The notes below the pieces were generated by a model. It was not told where the DNA came from. It searched no databases and saw only the letters and a list, made by a program, of their open reading frames with translations. Below, piece after piece: positions 47,936 to 58,311 of a DNA stretch of 64,000 bases. Made by a program: the position numbers and the translations under genes. Source of the DNA: Pseudaminobacter soli (ex Li et al. 2025) (GTDB lineage: Bacteria > Pseudomonadota > Alphaproteobacteria > Rhizobiales > Rhizobiaceae); NCBI RefSeq assembly GCF_029892515.1, contig NZ_JARXVF010000001.1:434001-498000 (forward strand), written 5' to 3'. Within the stretch, counting starts at the first letter, position 1. Each line of letters begins with the position of its first letter.

Positions 47936-48895
47936 CTCCGACAGGGGCCTGACACCGGCAAGCAACGCTCGCGCCTCCTGCTCGTCGCGCTTCATCTGTG
48001 CGACGAGAGGCTCGAGTCCGTCGAACTTCACCTCGCCACGCAGATATCCGAACAGCGACACCTGGCAGGTTTCGCCATAGAGATCGCCGGAGAAGTCGAA
48101 CAGGAAGGTTTCGAGCAGCGGCGCGCCGTCGGTGTCCACCGTCGGGCGGCGGCCGAAGCTGGCCACACCGTCATGCAGCGTGCCGTCAGCGCGGCGAAAC
48201 CGCACCGCATAGATGCCGTGCTTCAGGCCGCAGCTTTCCGGCAGTGCCATGTTGGCGGTGGGAAAGCCGAGCGTGCGGCCAAGCTGCTTGCCGCGCGTCA
48301 CCTCGGCCTCGACCGTATAGTGATAGCCGAGCAGACCTGCGGCCTGCGCCACCTCCCCTTCGCAGAGAAGCTCACGGATGCGGCTCGAGGAGACGATTTC
48401 GGCTCCCTCGTCGCGAAAGGCATCGACCAGCGTCACGCCAAAGCCGTGACGCTCGCCTGCTTCCATCAGGAAGGCCGGGCCGCCCTGGCGGTTCTTGCCG
48501 AAATGAAAGTCGAAACCCGTCACCACATGGCAGATGCCGAGATTGGCGTCGAGGATCTCAGTGACGAAACTCTCCGCGTCGAGCGAAGCGAATTCGCGGT
48601 CGAAGCGCTGCTCGACCACAGCGGCGAAGCCGAGATCGGCCAGGATCCGCGCCTTCATCGGCGCAGGCGTCAGCTGGAACAGCGGTACGTCCGGCCGGAA
48701 CACGGTGCGCGGGTGCGGGTCGAAGGTCAACACCAGCGCCGGCACGCCATGCCTCGCCGCTTCGTCCAGCGCACGATCCAGCACCGCCTGATGACCGCGA
48801 TGAACGCCGTCGAAATTGCCGATCGCGACGACACCGCCGCGCAGCGATTCAGGAAGTTTTTGGGTGCCGGTGATGCGCTGGAAGGACTTGTTCAT
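47912..48895 (-). CDS. ribF: Bifunctional riboflavin kinase / FAD synthetase
   Basis: The 327-residue enzyme has an N-terminal adenylyltransferase domain (GNFDGVHRGHQAVL, HxGH-type) and a C-terminal kinase domain (GKQLGRTLGFPTANMAL with PTAN; FLFDFSGDLYGE). It converts riboflavin to FMN and FAD. It lies 8 bp downstream of a HAD phosphatase gene, probably co-transcribed. Confidence 0.96.
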   Translation of the reverse strand: MNKSFQRITGTQKLPESLRGGVVAIGNFDGVHRGHQAVLDRALDEAARHGVPALVLTFDPHPRTVFRPDVPLFQLTPAPMKARILADLGFAAVVEQRFDREFASLDAESFVTEILDANLGICHVVTGFDFHFGKNRQGGPAFLMEAGERHGFGVTLVDAFRDEGAEIVSSSRIRELLCEGEVAQAAGLLGYHYTVEAEVTRGKQLGRTLGFPTANMALPESCGLKHGIYAVRFRRADGTLHDGVASFGRRPTVDTDGAPLLETFLFDFSGDLYGETCQVSLFGYLRGEVKFDGLEPLVAQMKRDEQEARALLAGVRPLSELDGTLAF

Positions 48896-48903
48896 GCGTT
48901 TTT

Positions 48904-49764
48904 CTACCGAAGCCGCGGGATGACCGCCAGCGGGCGATGGCCATGCTTTTGGAGGAACTCGGACAGGCGCTTAGGATCCGGCGCAAGCGGGTCACCATAG
49001 TCGGCGGCATGCACCCCACCGGAAACGTAGAGCACGTCGAGCCCGTTGTCGGCCGCGCCCTTGATGTCGGTCAGCATACCGTCGCCAATGCCCAGCGCTT
49101 CGGAGGGCGAAACCTCGCGGCCGAGCAATTCGGAAGCCGCCTTCAGCGCCGCGACATAGATCGGCCGGTGCGGCTTGCCCGAAATCAGCGTGCGGCCGCC
49201 CAGCTGCGTGTAGTCACGCGCCAAAGCGCCAGCGCACCAGATCAGCCTGTCGCCGCGCTCGACCATGATGTCGGGATTGGCGCAGATGAAGGGCAGATTG
49301 CGCGAGCGCAGCCGCTGCAGCATCTCGGCATAGTCTTCTGGCGTCTCGACCTCGTCGTCGACCAACCCGGTGCAAACCACCGCATCGGCTTCGAATTCCT
49401 CGACCAGTTCGCAGTCGATCCCATCATAGATCGGCAGGTCGCGCTCGGCGCCGATGTGGAAGATCTTGCGCGGCGCGGTGCGGATCAGGTCGCGCGTGAC
49501 GTCGCCGGAGGTGACGACCCGGTCCCAGGCATCGTCCGGCACGCCGATTGCGGCCAGCTGCGCTTCCACGCCCTCGTGCGGACGCGGCGAATTGGTGATC
49601 AGCACCACCGCCAGGCCCCTCTCCCGCGCGCGGCGCAAGGCAATGCCGGCCTCATCGAAGGCGTCGACGCCATTGTGGATCACGCCCCACACGTCGCACA
49701 GAATCGCGCCGTAGCGATCCGTGACGGCGTCCAGCGATCCGATTATTTCGGGCGACCCCGTCAT
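48904..49764 (-). CDS. TIGR01459 family HAD-IIA hydrolase
   Basis: The 286-residue phosphatase has the HAD-IIA start ILCDVWGVIHNG, the VVLITNSPRP motif and the GDGMLTDIKGA acidic motif. NagD-like members hydrolyse nucleotide or sugar phosphates. The 8-bp spacing to ribF hints at a flavin-related substrate, for example a riboflavin precursor phosphate, but this is only context. Confidence 0.9.
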   Translation of the reverse strand: MTGSPEIIGSLDAVTDRYGAILCDVWGVIHNGVDAFDEAGIALRRARERGLAVVLITNSPRPHEGVEAQLAAIGVPDDAWDRVVTSGDVTRDLIRTAPRKIFHIGAERDLPIYDGIDCELVEEFEADAVVCTGLVDDEVETPEDYAEMLQRLRSRNLPFICANPDIMVERGDRLIWCAGALARDYTQLGGRTLISGKPHRPIYVAALKAASELLGREVSPSEALGIGDGMLTDIKGAADNGLDVLYVSGGVHAADYGDPLAPDPKRLSEFLQKHGHRPLAVIPRLR

Positions 49765-50051
49765 GGCATGTCCTCACTGTCGGCAGTCTTGGAATGGGCG
49801 TGGGCGGGTGCCCAAGCGGCACCGGAATTAACCGAAGCGCTTGTTCGTGTCACCACCTTTCGGTCGGGCCAAGCCCGATCTGGTGCTTCCACCCAAAGCG
49901 CTGGCGCAACAGTTTGGCTCGCCAGCTGCCTTGAAAACTACGAGTTCGGCAAGGATAGTGCATACGACCCGCCCGAAGCGCCGCACCGGACGGCATGGCA
50001 AACCGCACTGCGGCAGCATGCATTGCGCAACAGCCATCCGGGTAAATCTCC
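49765..50051. other. 287-bp intergenic region, no gene seen
   Basis: Between the divergent HAD and LysE genes I see no conserved-looking coding frame, tRNA, terminator or clear promoter pair. The small open frames here overlap each other in opposite directions and lack ribosome binding sites. The promoters of both flanking genes must lie in it. Confidence 0.5.
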
Positions 50052-50684
50052 ATGCCTACGCTTTCCACGCTCGCCGCCTTCGCGCTCATCGCCCTTGGCA
50101 TGGTGCTGACGCCCGGGCCGAACATGATCTACCTCGTCTCGCGCTCGCTCTCGCAGGGACCGATGGCTGGGCTGATCTCGCTCGGTGGCGTGGCCCTGGG
50201 CTTTGTCTTCTACATATTATGCGCCGCCTTTGGCATCACGGCCCTGGTCCTGGCCGTGCCTTATGCCTATGACGCGCTGCGCTTTGTGGGTGCGATGTAT
50301 CTTCTCTATCTCGCCTGGCAGGCGCTGAGGCCCGGCGGCCGCTCGCCCTTTCAGGTCCGCCAGCTGCCCAAGGATCGGCCCAAAAAGCTCTTCATGATGG
50401 GGCTGATGACCAACCTGCTCAATCCGAAGGTCGCGGTGCTTTATCTGTCGCTGCTGCCGCAGTTCATCGACCCCAAGCTCGGCAGCGTCTTCACCCAGCT
50501 TCTGGCGCTGGGCGTCACGCAAGTGACCATCAGCCTGACCGTCAACGCCATGATTGCCCTGATGGCCGGTTCGATCGCTACCTTCCTTGCCGGCCGTCCG
50601 TTCTGGTTGGTGGTGCAGCGTTGGCTGATGGGGACGGTTCTGGTGGGGCTCGCCTTGCGCATGGCAACTGAGGCCCAGCGCTAA
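50052..50684 (+). CDS. LysE family amino acid/homoserine exporter (RhtB-type)
   Basis: The 210-residue protein has six TM segments with the LysE/RhtB pattern: ALIALGMVLTPGPNMIYLVSRSLSQGP near the N-terminus and NLLNPKVAVLYLSLLPQFID in the middle. It exports amino acids or related molecules; the substrate is not defined. It is followed by a hairpin terminator serving the convergent emrB gene. Confidence 0.92.
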   Translation: MPTLSTLAAFALIALGMVLTPGPNMIYLVSRSLSQGPMAGLISLGGVALGFVFYILCAAFGITALVLAVPYAYDALRFVGAMYLLYLAWQALRPGGRSPFQVRQLPKDRPKKLFMMGLMTNLLNPKVAVLYLSLLPQFIDPKLGSVFTQLLALGVTQVTISLTVNAMIALMAGSIATFLAGRPFWLVVQRWLMGTVLVGLALRMATEAQR

Positions 50685-50693
50685 CCAGCCTTC

Positions 50694-50735
50694 AAAAAAG
50701 AAGCGCACCTTCCCCGGTCAAAGGAGAAGGTGCGC
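50694..50735 (-). terminator. Terminator downstream of emrB
   Basis: GCGCACCTTC (50703-50712) and GAAGGTGCGC (50726-50735) form a 10-bp stem. On the minus strand it is followed by TTCTTTTTT (50702-50694), so it mainly ends the emrAB transcript. Confidence 0.82.
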
Positions 50736-50809
50736 ATGTCTCGCCACGTCGGGAGGTCAGACAGTGACGGGCGAGGAAGCGGACCGCCGGAGCGGCCCGA
50801 TCCCGGTAA

Positions 50810-52345
50810 TCAGTCCATGTGCGCGGCGGGTGCGGCAGCGCCTCCCGCCGCGGCCATCTTGGGCCTGCGCAGCATCAGAGCCAGCGGAAGTGCGCACAGC
50901 GTCACGATCATCATCAGCTTGAAGTCGTCGATATAGGAGATCATCGCCGCCTGCTGGGTCACCAACCCGTCGATCTGGGCCAGCGCCGCCGGGTCGCCAG
51001 CGGCTGCCCCGGGAGACAGCTTGAGCAGGTTCGGATTGTACGGCGTGATGTTGCCGATAAGCTCGGCGTGATTGATCGATACGTTGCGCGTCAGCAGCAC
51101 CGACACCACCGAAATGCCGATCGACGAGCCGATGTTGCGCACCAGGCTGAACAGGGCCGTCGCATCCGTGCGGAAACGCGGGTCAAGCGTTGCGAAGGCA
51201 ATCGTCGATAGCGGCACGAACACCAGACCCAGACCGAGACCCTGGATCACACCGGATTGGATGATCAGGTAGTCGTCCATCTGCGGCGTGAACCCCGACA
51301 TCGTGTGAAGCGACTGCGCCACCAGCAACAACCCCGTCACGACCAGCAGTCGCGGGTCGACCATCCGTACCAGCCGGCCGACGAGGATCATCGATATCAT
51401 CGTGCCGACGCCGCGCGGGGCCATCACCATGCCCGTCGTGACGGTCGGGTAGCCGAAGATGTTGGACAACATCGGCGGCAACAGCGCCATGCTGGCGAGC
51501 AGGATGACGCCGACGATGAAGATGAACACCAGACCGGTCGCGAAATTGCGGTCGGTGAATATCTTGGCGTCGATGAAGGTGTCCTTGCCGGTCGCCAGAT
51601 GGATGATGAACACCCAGAAGCCGATGATCGAAAGACCGAGTTCGATCCAGATTTCGGCCGACGAGAACCAGTCCACCTCGGCGCCGCGGTCGAGCATCAA
51701 CTGCAGCGCGCCAACGCCGAGCGACAGCATGGCGAAGCCGAAGAAATCGAAGCCGCGAAAACGCTTGGCGACCGCCGGCAGATAGGCCGCACAGCCCAGG
51801 AAGGCGATGATGCCGACGGGAAGGTTGATGAAGAACACCCAGCGCCAGTTGAAGCTGTCGGTCAGCCAGCCGCCGAGCGTGGGACCGATGATCGGCCCGA
51901 CCATGATGCCGGCACCCCACAGCGCCATGGCCTGGCCGTGGCGCTCCTTGGGGTTGATGTCGAGCAGGAAGGTCTGCGACAGCGGCACGATCGCCGCGCC
52001 GAAAACGCCTTGCAGCAGCCGGAAAAGCACCATCGTTTCCAGGCTCCAGGCGATGCCGCAGAGCATGGACGAAACGGTGAAGCCGACAACCGACATAAGG
52101 AACAGTTCCTTGCGGCCGAAGTGATCGGCAAGCCACCCCGTCAACGGCGTCATGATGGCGGCAGCCACGATGTAGGACGTCAGCACCCAGTTGATCGTGT
52201 CGGCCGACGCGCCGAGATCGCCGGTCATCGACGGCAGCGCGACATTGGCGATCGTGGTGTCGAGCACCTGCATCACCGTCGCAAGCATGATCGATATCGT
52301 GATCAGCCCGCGATGCGGAACTTCGCTGTGGGGTGTCGGACTCAT
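50810..52345 (-). CDS. emrB: DHA2 family drug:H+ antiporter, EmrB-type
   Basis: The 511-residue major facilitator has 14 TM segments, an N-terminal MLATVMQVLDTTIANVALP motif, WVLTSYIVAAAIMTPLTGWLADHFGRK (motif A) and GAAIVPLSQTFLLDINP. It pairs with the EmrA adaptor encoded 54 bp upstream and an outer membrane channel to expel hydrophobic compounds. It is the last gene of marR-emrA-emrB. Confidence 0.94.
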   Translation of the reverse strand: MSPTPHSEVPHRGLITISIMLATVMQVLDTTIANVALPSMTGDLGASADTINWVLTSYIVAAAIMTPLTGWLADHFGRKELFLMSVVGFTVSSMLCGIAWSLETMVLFRLLQGVFGAAIVPLSQTFLLDINPKERHGQAMALWGAGIMVGPIIGPTLGGWLTDSFNWRWVFFINLPVGIIAFLGCAAYLPAVAKRFRGFDFFGFAMLSLGVGALQLMLDRGAEVDWFSSAEIWIELGLSIIGFWVFIIHLATGKDTFIDAKIFTDRNFATGLVFIFIVGVILLASMALLPPMLSNIFGYPTVTTGMVMAPRGVGTMISMILVGRLVRMVDPRLLVVTGLLLVAQSLHTMSGFTPQMDDYLIIQSGVIQGLGLGLVFVPLSTIAFATLDPRFRTDATALFSLVRNIGSSIGISVVSVLLTRNVSINHAELIGNITPYNPNLLKLSPGAAAGDPAALAQIDGLVTQQAAMISYIDDFKLMMIVTLCALPLALMLRRPKMAAAGGAAAPAAHMD

Positions 52346-52399
52346 TGAAACGGACCTGTGGTCAGGTGCCCGCCATATGCGACGGACGCCTCCATGAAA

Positions 52400-53569
52400 T
52401 TACTTGGTCGAATTGCCCGACGCGACCGCGCTCGAAAACAGGCCCGGAAGACCGCGGCTGACGCCCGTGTCCACCGACACCGAGGCGCTCATGCCGGTGC
52501 GAAGAGCCACGCCGAGATCGCTGGTATCGACCTTCAACCGCACGGGAATGCGCTGCGTGACCTTCACCCAGTTGCCGGTGGCGTTCTGCGCCGGCAGCAG
52601 CGAGAACTCGGCACCCGTGCCGGCGCCGATCGCGTCGACGGTCGCTTCGAACGGCTGGTTCGGGTAGGTGTCGAGCGTGATCTCGGCCTTCTGGCCCGGC
52701 TTCATGTTGGTGAGCTGGGTTTCCTTGAAATTCGCATCGACCCAGATGTCACCGGTTTCCACCAGGCTGAACAGGGGCGAGCCGACGCCGACGAACTGGC
52801 CGATCTTGAAGGACGACGCCTGGGCGATCACGCCATCTGCCGGGGCGCGAACGGTGGTCTTGTCCAGCGCATAGGCGGCGTTGTCGCGCGCGGCGAGCGC
52901 TGCGAGCACGGTCGGATGCTTGTCGGTTACGATGTCGACATTGCCGCCTAGGGCAGCCAGGGCGCTCGCCACCGCCTGCTGGGCAGCGGCGTGCTCGTCC
53001 TGCCCCTTGGTCAGGTCGCGCTTTGCCTGGTCGAGCGACGACTCGGAGTTGATGCCGCGCTTCACCAGTTCGGAGGCGCGGTCAAATTGCGACTGGTAAT
53101 AGGTGACGTCGTTGGAGGTCACGCGCTCCTGCGCCAGCGCCTGGCTGTAGGCGGCGCGAAGCTGCTCGACATTGAGCCGTGCTGCGGCCAGCGAGGCGTC
53201 GGCTTGCGCCAGCGCGATCCGATACGGCTCCGGATCGACCTCGAAAAGAACGTCCCCCGCCTTGACCATCTGGTTGTCGGCGACATTCACGCCGATGACG
53301 CGACCGGCCTCCTGCGAGGCGATCGACACCTTCGCCTGTCTCAGATTGGCGTTTTCGGTTTCCTGGTAGCGGCCGCCGGTCACCCACACATAGCCGCCGC
53401 CTGCGACCAGCGCCAAAGGCACCGCCAGCATCAGCAGCGTGCGGCCGACCTTGCGCTTGCGCACCGGCGCGGGAGTCGCTTGCACCTGCGGCGCAACAGA
53501 AACCGGAGGCGAAAGCTTGTCTGCCTCGACCTCCGTCACCTCGTCCTTAACTTTCGACACGGCATTCAT
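52400..53569 (-). CDS. emrA: HlyD/EmrA family membrane fusion protein
   Basis: The 389-residue adaptor has one N-terminal TM (LLMLAVPLALVAGGGYVWVT, about 45-64), a lipoyl/barrel-sandwich pair (ADNQMVKAGDVLFEVDPEPY ... APADGVIAQASSFKIGQFV) and a coiled hairpin between. It links EmrB to the outer membrane. Its start overlaps the upstream MarR stop by 4 bp (ATGA), so the pump is coupled to its regulator. Confidence 0.93.
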   Translation of the reverse strand: MNAVSKVKDEVTEVEADKLSPPVSVAPQVQATPAPVRKRKVGRTLLMLAVPLALVAGGGYVWVTGGRYQETENANLRQAKVSIASQEAGRVIGVNVADNQMVKAGDVLFEVDPEPYRIALAQADASLAAARLNVEQLRAAYSQALAQERVTSNDVTYYQSQFDRASELVKRGINSESSLDQAKRDLTKGQDEHAAAQQAVASALAALGGNVDIVTDKHPTVLAALAARDNAAYALDKTTVRAPADGVIAQASSFKIGQFVGVGSPLFSLVETGDIWVDANFKETQLTNMKPGQKAEITLDTYPNQPFEATVDAIGAGTGAEFSLLPAQNATGNWVKVTQRIPVRLKVDTSDLGVALRTGMSASVSVDTGVSRGLPGLFSSAVASGNSTK

Positions 53570-54042
53570 GCTGCTGCACCTTTATCCATTGCCTGTTGCT
53601 GGCACGGCGCCTCGCCGTCCGACAGGTTATCAACAATCGTCATGAGGCCACGAAGGACCGTCTGCCGCTCTTCCGGCGAAAGCCCCGTCAAAGCCTGCTC
53701 AAAAACCTCGCCGGCAAAGCCCTTGATTGCTTCAAAGGCCCGGCGGCTCTTGTCGGTCGCAAAGATCAGGCGCACGCGGCGGTCGCTTGCATGCTGCCGG
53801 CGCTCGATCCAGCCGCCCTCTTCCATCCTGTCGACCAGCCGCGAGACGCTGATCGGCTCGACTTCGAGCACCTCGGCCAGACGCGCCTGCGTCACGCCCT
53901 CGTCCTTCACCACCCTGACGAGCAGGCGCCATTGCGCCGACGAGAGGCCATGGCCGCTCGCAAGCGTCTCGAAACGCTTGCGCATCAGCCGCGCAGCATC
54001 ATGAATGAGGAAGCCCAGTCTTTCCGTACCGTCCAATTTCAT
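53566..54042 (-). CDS. MarR family regulator of the emrAB pump
   Basis: The 158-residue winged-helix protein has SSAQWRLLVRVVKDEGVTQARLAEVLEVEPISVSRLV and wing RRQHASDRRVRLIF. It overlaps emrA by 4 bp and should repress its own operon. MKLDGTERLG at 54042 is a likely start, with an ATG at 54051 equally possible. Neither has a clear Shine-Dalgarno, and the upstream TATAAT is only 12-17 bp away, so the mRNA may be nearly leaderless. Confidence 0.9.
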   Translation of the reverse strand: MKLDGTERLGFLIHDAARLMRKRFETLASGHGLSSAQWRLLVRVVKDEGVTQARLAEVLEVEPISVSRLVDRMEEGGWIERRQHASDRRVRLIFATDKSRRAFEAIKGFAGEVFEQALTGLSPEERQTVLRGLMTIVDNLSDGEAPCQQQAMDKGAAA

Positions 54043-54056
54043 GAGCGGCATATATT

Positions 54057-54070
54057 ATAAGCGTGCTTAT
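54057..54070. promoter_or_regulatory. Operator and -10 of the marR-emrAB operon
   Basis: ATAAGC-GT-GCTTAT is a perfect inverted repeat. On the minus strand a TATAAT box (54059-54054) overlaps its edge, just upstream of the marR start. Bound regulator would block the promoter. Confidence 0.65.
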
Positions 54071-54309
54071 TACTCAAGCAGCCGGCAGGTCCCTCAACTT
54101 TTTGTGATCCGGCAAAAGACAGGCAGGATTCGCAAAATGCATGAAGCACCCAACGGGCCCAATGACGCCCGAAAGGGCTCAGAACCGGGCCAGGCAGGCG
54201 CACCCAAGGAGCAGCCAGGCTTCCACTCAATGCCGTCGACTATGCCGTATTTCCCGTGAGAACTGGCGAGATCACAGACAGCGAGCTCCTCTCACTGTGA
54301 CCGGACTGG

Positions 54310-54903
54310 CTAATCATCCAGTCCTTTGCCATCGAGAATTTTCTGCGCGTATTTTTCAATCCTCGCCACTCGCGTCTTGGATTGCTTTGGCGCGGAAAAA
54401 TGGAGGATGTATGCTCTCTGCCGCCCCGGCGTCAGCCCATCAAAAGCGGCCTTCAGATCAGACATTTCATCGAGCTTGCTCTGAAACTCTTCGGGGACTG
54501 CGAATTCTGCGGTCTTTTTATGCTCGATTTTCAAGCCGGCCTTTTCCACCTCGATGGCTTCCTGAACATAAGCCTTCAAGACGGCTTCCATCTCGGCAAT
54601 CTCCTGAACGCCGGTAAACCGTATCTGGCGCCCGGCTTGCACGTTCTCTGTCTGCCTGATCAGGATGCCGTTGGCATCCTTCATCAGGGCGCCCTTGAAA
54701 AACAGAAGCGCGCAATATTCCTTGAATCCATGGATTAGTACGATGTTTGCTTTCTGAAGGGAGTAGCAGGGATTGCCCCATTTCAGCTCCTCCGTCAGGC
54801 CGCTTTCAAGAATTATCGATCTCAATTTCTCGAATTCTTCACGCCACTTCTTGGCGTCTCCCAAAAATGCATCGACTTTGGGATTCAGCTTGCTCTCTGT
54901 CAT
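54310..54903 (-). CDS. YdeI/OmpD-associated family protein (DUF1801-like)
   Basis: The 197-residue protein has a DUF1801 domain (KWREEFEKLRSIILESGLTEELKWGNPCYSL, VLIHGFKEYCALLFFKG) and a C-terminal OmdA/YdeI part (ILHFSAPKQSKTRVARIEKY). The function is uncertain, possibly an iron-binding or envelope-stress protein. It has lower GC than its neighbours, especially in its middle, a mild hint of later acquisition. The stretch 54071-54309 before it holds no gene I can support. Confidence 0.85.
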   Translation of the reverse strand: MTESKLNPKVDAFLGDAKKWREEFEKLRSIILESGLTEELKWGNPCYSLQKANIVLIHGFKEYCALLFFKGALMKDANGILIRQTENVQAGRQIRFTGVQEIAEMEAVLKAYVQEAIEVEKAGLKIEHKKTAEFAVPEEFQSKLDEMSDLKAAFDGLTPGRQRAYILHFSAPKQSKTRVARIEKYAQKILDGKGLDD

Positions 54904-54918
54904 GATCCGCTCTGCAAC

Positions 54919-55227
54919 CTAGTCCTCTGCCCCCCCGCGCACCGCGAGACTAACGCCTTCGCGAGCCGCGCGCGAGCGAATGGCGCGTGCCGACCGGTTG
55001 AAGCGGCGCGCGATGGACGGGGCGGACATGTTGTCCTCCGCCAGCCTTTTCAATTCGGCAACATCCTTGCGCGACCAGTGGATGTACTTTCCCCACCGGC
55101 GCCCCTCGCCGGTCGCCTTCGACGCGCGGCTCGGTCTGGATGCTAGCCGGAGAGCCGCCGGGAGGGCAGTTGAGGCAGGATCGGAATACGGGCGCTCGCC
55201 CTCGAATTCTTCAGATATGGTTAACAT
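54919..55227 (-). CDS. Small HTH/SANT-like hypothetical protein
   Basis: The 102-residue protein has a variable N-terminus and a C-terminal helical unit WSRKDVAELKRLAEDNMS-APSIARRFNRSARAIRSRA. The W-x-E/D-L-x-L plus IA-RFxRS-IxxR pattern resembles Myb/SANT or GcrA-like DNA-binding helices. No further family is recognised. It lies 15 bp upstream of the YdeI gene on the same strand and is divergent from groESL. Expression is not certain. Confidence 0.6.
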   Translation of the reverse strand: MLTISEEFEGERPYSDPASTALPAALRLASRPSRASKATGEGRRWGKYIHWSRKDVAELKRLAEDNMSAPSIARRFNRSARAIRSRAAREGVSLAVRGGAED

Positions 55228-55399
55228 CGCAATATCCCAGCTCCGCGCGCAAGCAATGCTTGCGCGATCAGAGCCCAGGCCGGATGAACTGCCTTTATAC
55301 GAGGCCCACGTACATCTGAGCTGGATGCGTTATGCCGCAAACCTGGATAGGCGGCAACCGCTGGATGGTGGATGAAGTCTCGAACACAAGTTCCGCTCC

Positions 55400-55428
55400 T
55401 TGACTCGGTCAGGGCTCACGCTTATTTC
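55400..55428 (+). promoter_or_regulatory. groESL promoter
   Basis: TTGACT (55400-55405) and TATTTC (55423-55428) have a 17-bp spacer and lie 10 bp upstream of the CIRCE element, so HrcA bound there would block transcription. Confidence 0.6.
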
Positions 55429-55437
55429 ACCGTGGCG

Positions 55438-55464
55438 TTAGCACTCTCCCCAAGCGAGTGCTAA
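55438..55464. promoter_or_regulatory. CIRCE element (HrcA operator)
   Basis: The arms TTAGCACTC (55438-55446) and GAGTGCTAA (55456-55464) are exact, with the standard 9-bp spacer. It places groES-groEL under the HrcA heat-shock repressor. It falls in the 5' untranslated region, 61 bp before groES. Confidence 0.97.
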
Positions 55465-55525
55465 CTGAGGTCCGGTGACCCGGACGGAGGAATCTTTTTC
55501 AACATCCGCACCAAGGATAAGCAAA

Positions 55526-55822
55526 ATGGCAAAGTCGAAGTTCCGCCCGCTTCATGACCGCGTGGTCGTTCGCCGGGTCGAGTCCGAAGAGAAGACCGCC
55601 GGCGGCATCATCATCCCCGACACCGCCAAGGAAAAGCCGCAGGAAGGCGAGATCATCGCTGTCGGCTCCGGCGCACGCGACGAAGCTGGCAAGCTCGTCC
55701 CGCTGGACGTCAAGGTCGGCGACCGCGTCCTGTTCGGCAAGTGGTCGGGCACGGAAGTCAAGCTCGGTGGCGAAGACCTTCTGATCATGAAGGAATCCGA
55801 CATCATGGGCATCATCGGCTAA
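55526..55822 (+). CDS. groES: Co-chaperonin GroES
   Basis: The 98-residue protein opens [17 protein letters not shown], carries the mobile loop ([20 protein letters not shown]) and ends [11 protein letters not shown]. It caps the GroEL ring during folding. AAGGA precedes the ATG at 55526. CIRCE and a promoter lie upstream, and groEL follows after 61 bp. Confidence 0.98.
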   Translation: MAKSKFRPLHDRVVVRRVESEEKTAGGIIIPDTAKEKPQEGEIIAVGSGARDEAGKLVPLDVKVGDRVLFGKWSGTEVKLGGEDLLIMKESDIMGIIG

Positions 55823-55847
55823 TTCGGCCTCCCTACCCATCCATTGA

Positions 55848-57536
<1,689 letters not shown>

Positions 57537-57561
57537 TCCAGCCACTCGGCTCCAAATACGG

Positions 57562-57589
57562 AAAGGGCGCCCTCAGGCGCCCTTTTTGT
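57562..57589 (+). terminator. groESL terminator
   Basis: GGGCGCC (57565-57571) and GGCGCCC (57576-57582) form a stem, extended by AAA/TTT pairs, followed by TTTTTGTTT. Confidence 0.9.
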
Positions 57590-57702
57590 TTGCACGAGAA
57601 AGATGATCGGATACGCGACCAGAAAGGTCATTTGCGCATCATTGAAATCTTCCGCCGTAAATGATTGATATGCGCAACAGGGGCAGTTGCGGGGGAACAA
57701 TC

Positions 57703-58296
57703 TTGTCCAAGATTATTGCGGCATTACTAGCCAGCTTGAGCTTCACAGGCGCAGCATACGCGTCCGACTGTCCCGGAGCCGCGACCATCAAGGACGGTTT
57801 TGTGCTCGAGCGCCCTGGCATCCGCAGCGTGTTCAAGAACTCCGGTGACGACATGGTCATGCAGGTTTCGAATTCCTTCGAATCCGAGCCGCCGCAGACG
57901 CAGTTTTTCCTGGGTGGCCTGATCGAGTTGTTCCGGACCAGCAAGACCGGCCAATTCGCGATAGTGCCCTATTCCGATATGCGCGCAATCTTCCCGCTAA
58001 AAGCCGGGGCTCATCGCAAGTTGGAATTTGTCGAGCTCCTGCCGCTAGAAGACACGGCCGATCCTGTGGTTCTGGATTTAAACGTCACCGGCAAGGAGAA
58101 TTTCAGCCTTGGCGGCTGCACCTACGACGTACTCGCGATCAAGCTGGTCAAGAAGAAAGGCAACGGCGAAGAACTGGACGCCTGGACCGCCCTCTACGCT
58201 CCTGACCTCCAGGCCGTACTGGCCAAACGCTACGACGAAGGTACGGCCCAGGAAACAACTGTCGGCTATGCCGCGATAAAGCCGCTGTTGGAGTAA
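57703..58296 (+). CDS. Secreted hypothetical protein
   Basis: The 197-residue protein has a signal peptide (IIAALLASLSFTGAAYA) and a mature domain beginning with SDC. Two cysteines (SDCPG and LGGCTYD) may form a disulfide. I recognise no family. The TTG at 57703 follows GGGGGA at 57691; an in-frame ATG at 57661 would add 14 residues before the signal peptide and lacks a ribosome binding site. It follows groEL but lies behind its terminator, so it is probably independently expressed. Confidence 0.75.
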   Translation: MSKIIAALLASLSFTGAAYASDCPGAATIKDGFVLERPGIRSVFKNSGDDMVMQVSNSFESEPPQTQFFLGGLIELFRTSKTGQFAIVPYSDMRAIFPLKAGAHRKLEFVELLPLEDTADPVVLDLNVTGKENFSLGGCTYDVLAIKLVKKKGNGEELDAWTALYAPDLQAVLAKRYDEGTAQETTVGYAAIKPLLE

Positions 58297-58311
58297 TCCA
58301 GCCTATCTCGC

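Noticed and set aside
49828..50037. Small minus-strand frame between the HAD and LysE genes
   Set aside because: Cysteine-rich composition, overlap with competing frames on the other strand, and no initiation signals; treated as non-coding.
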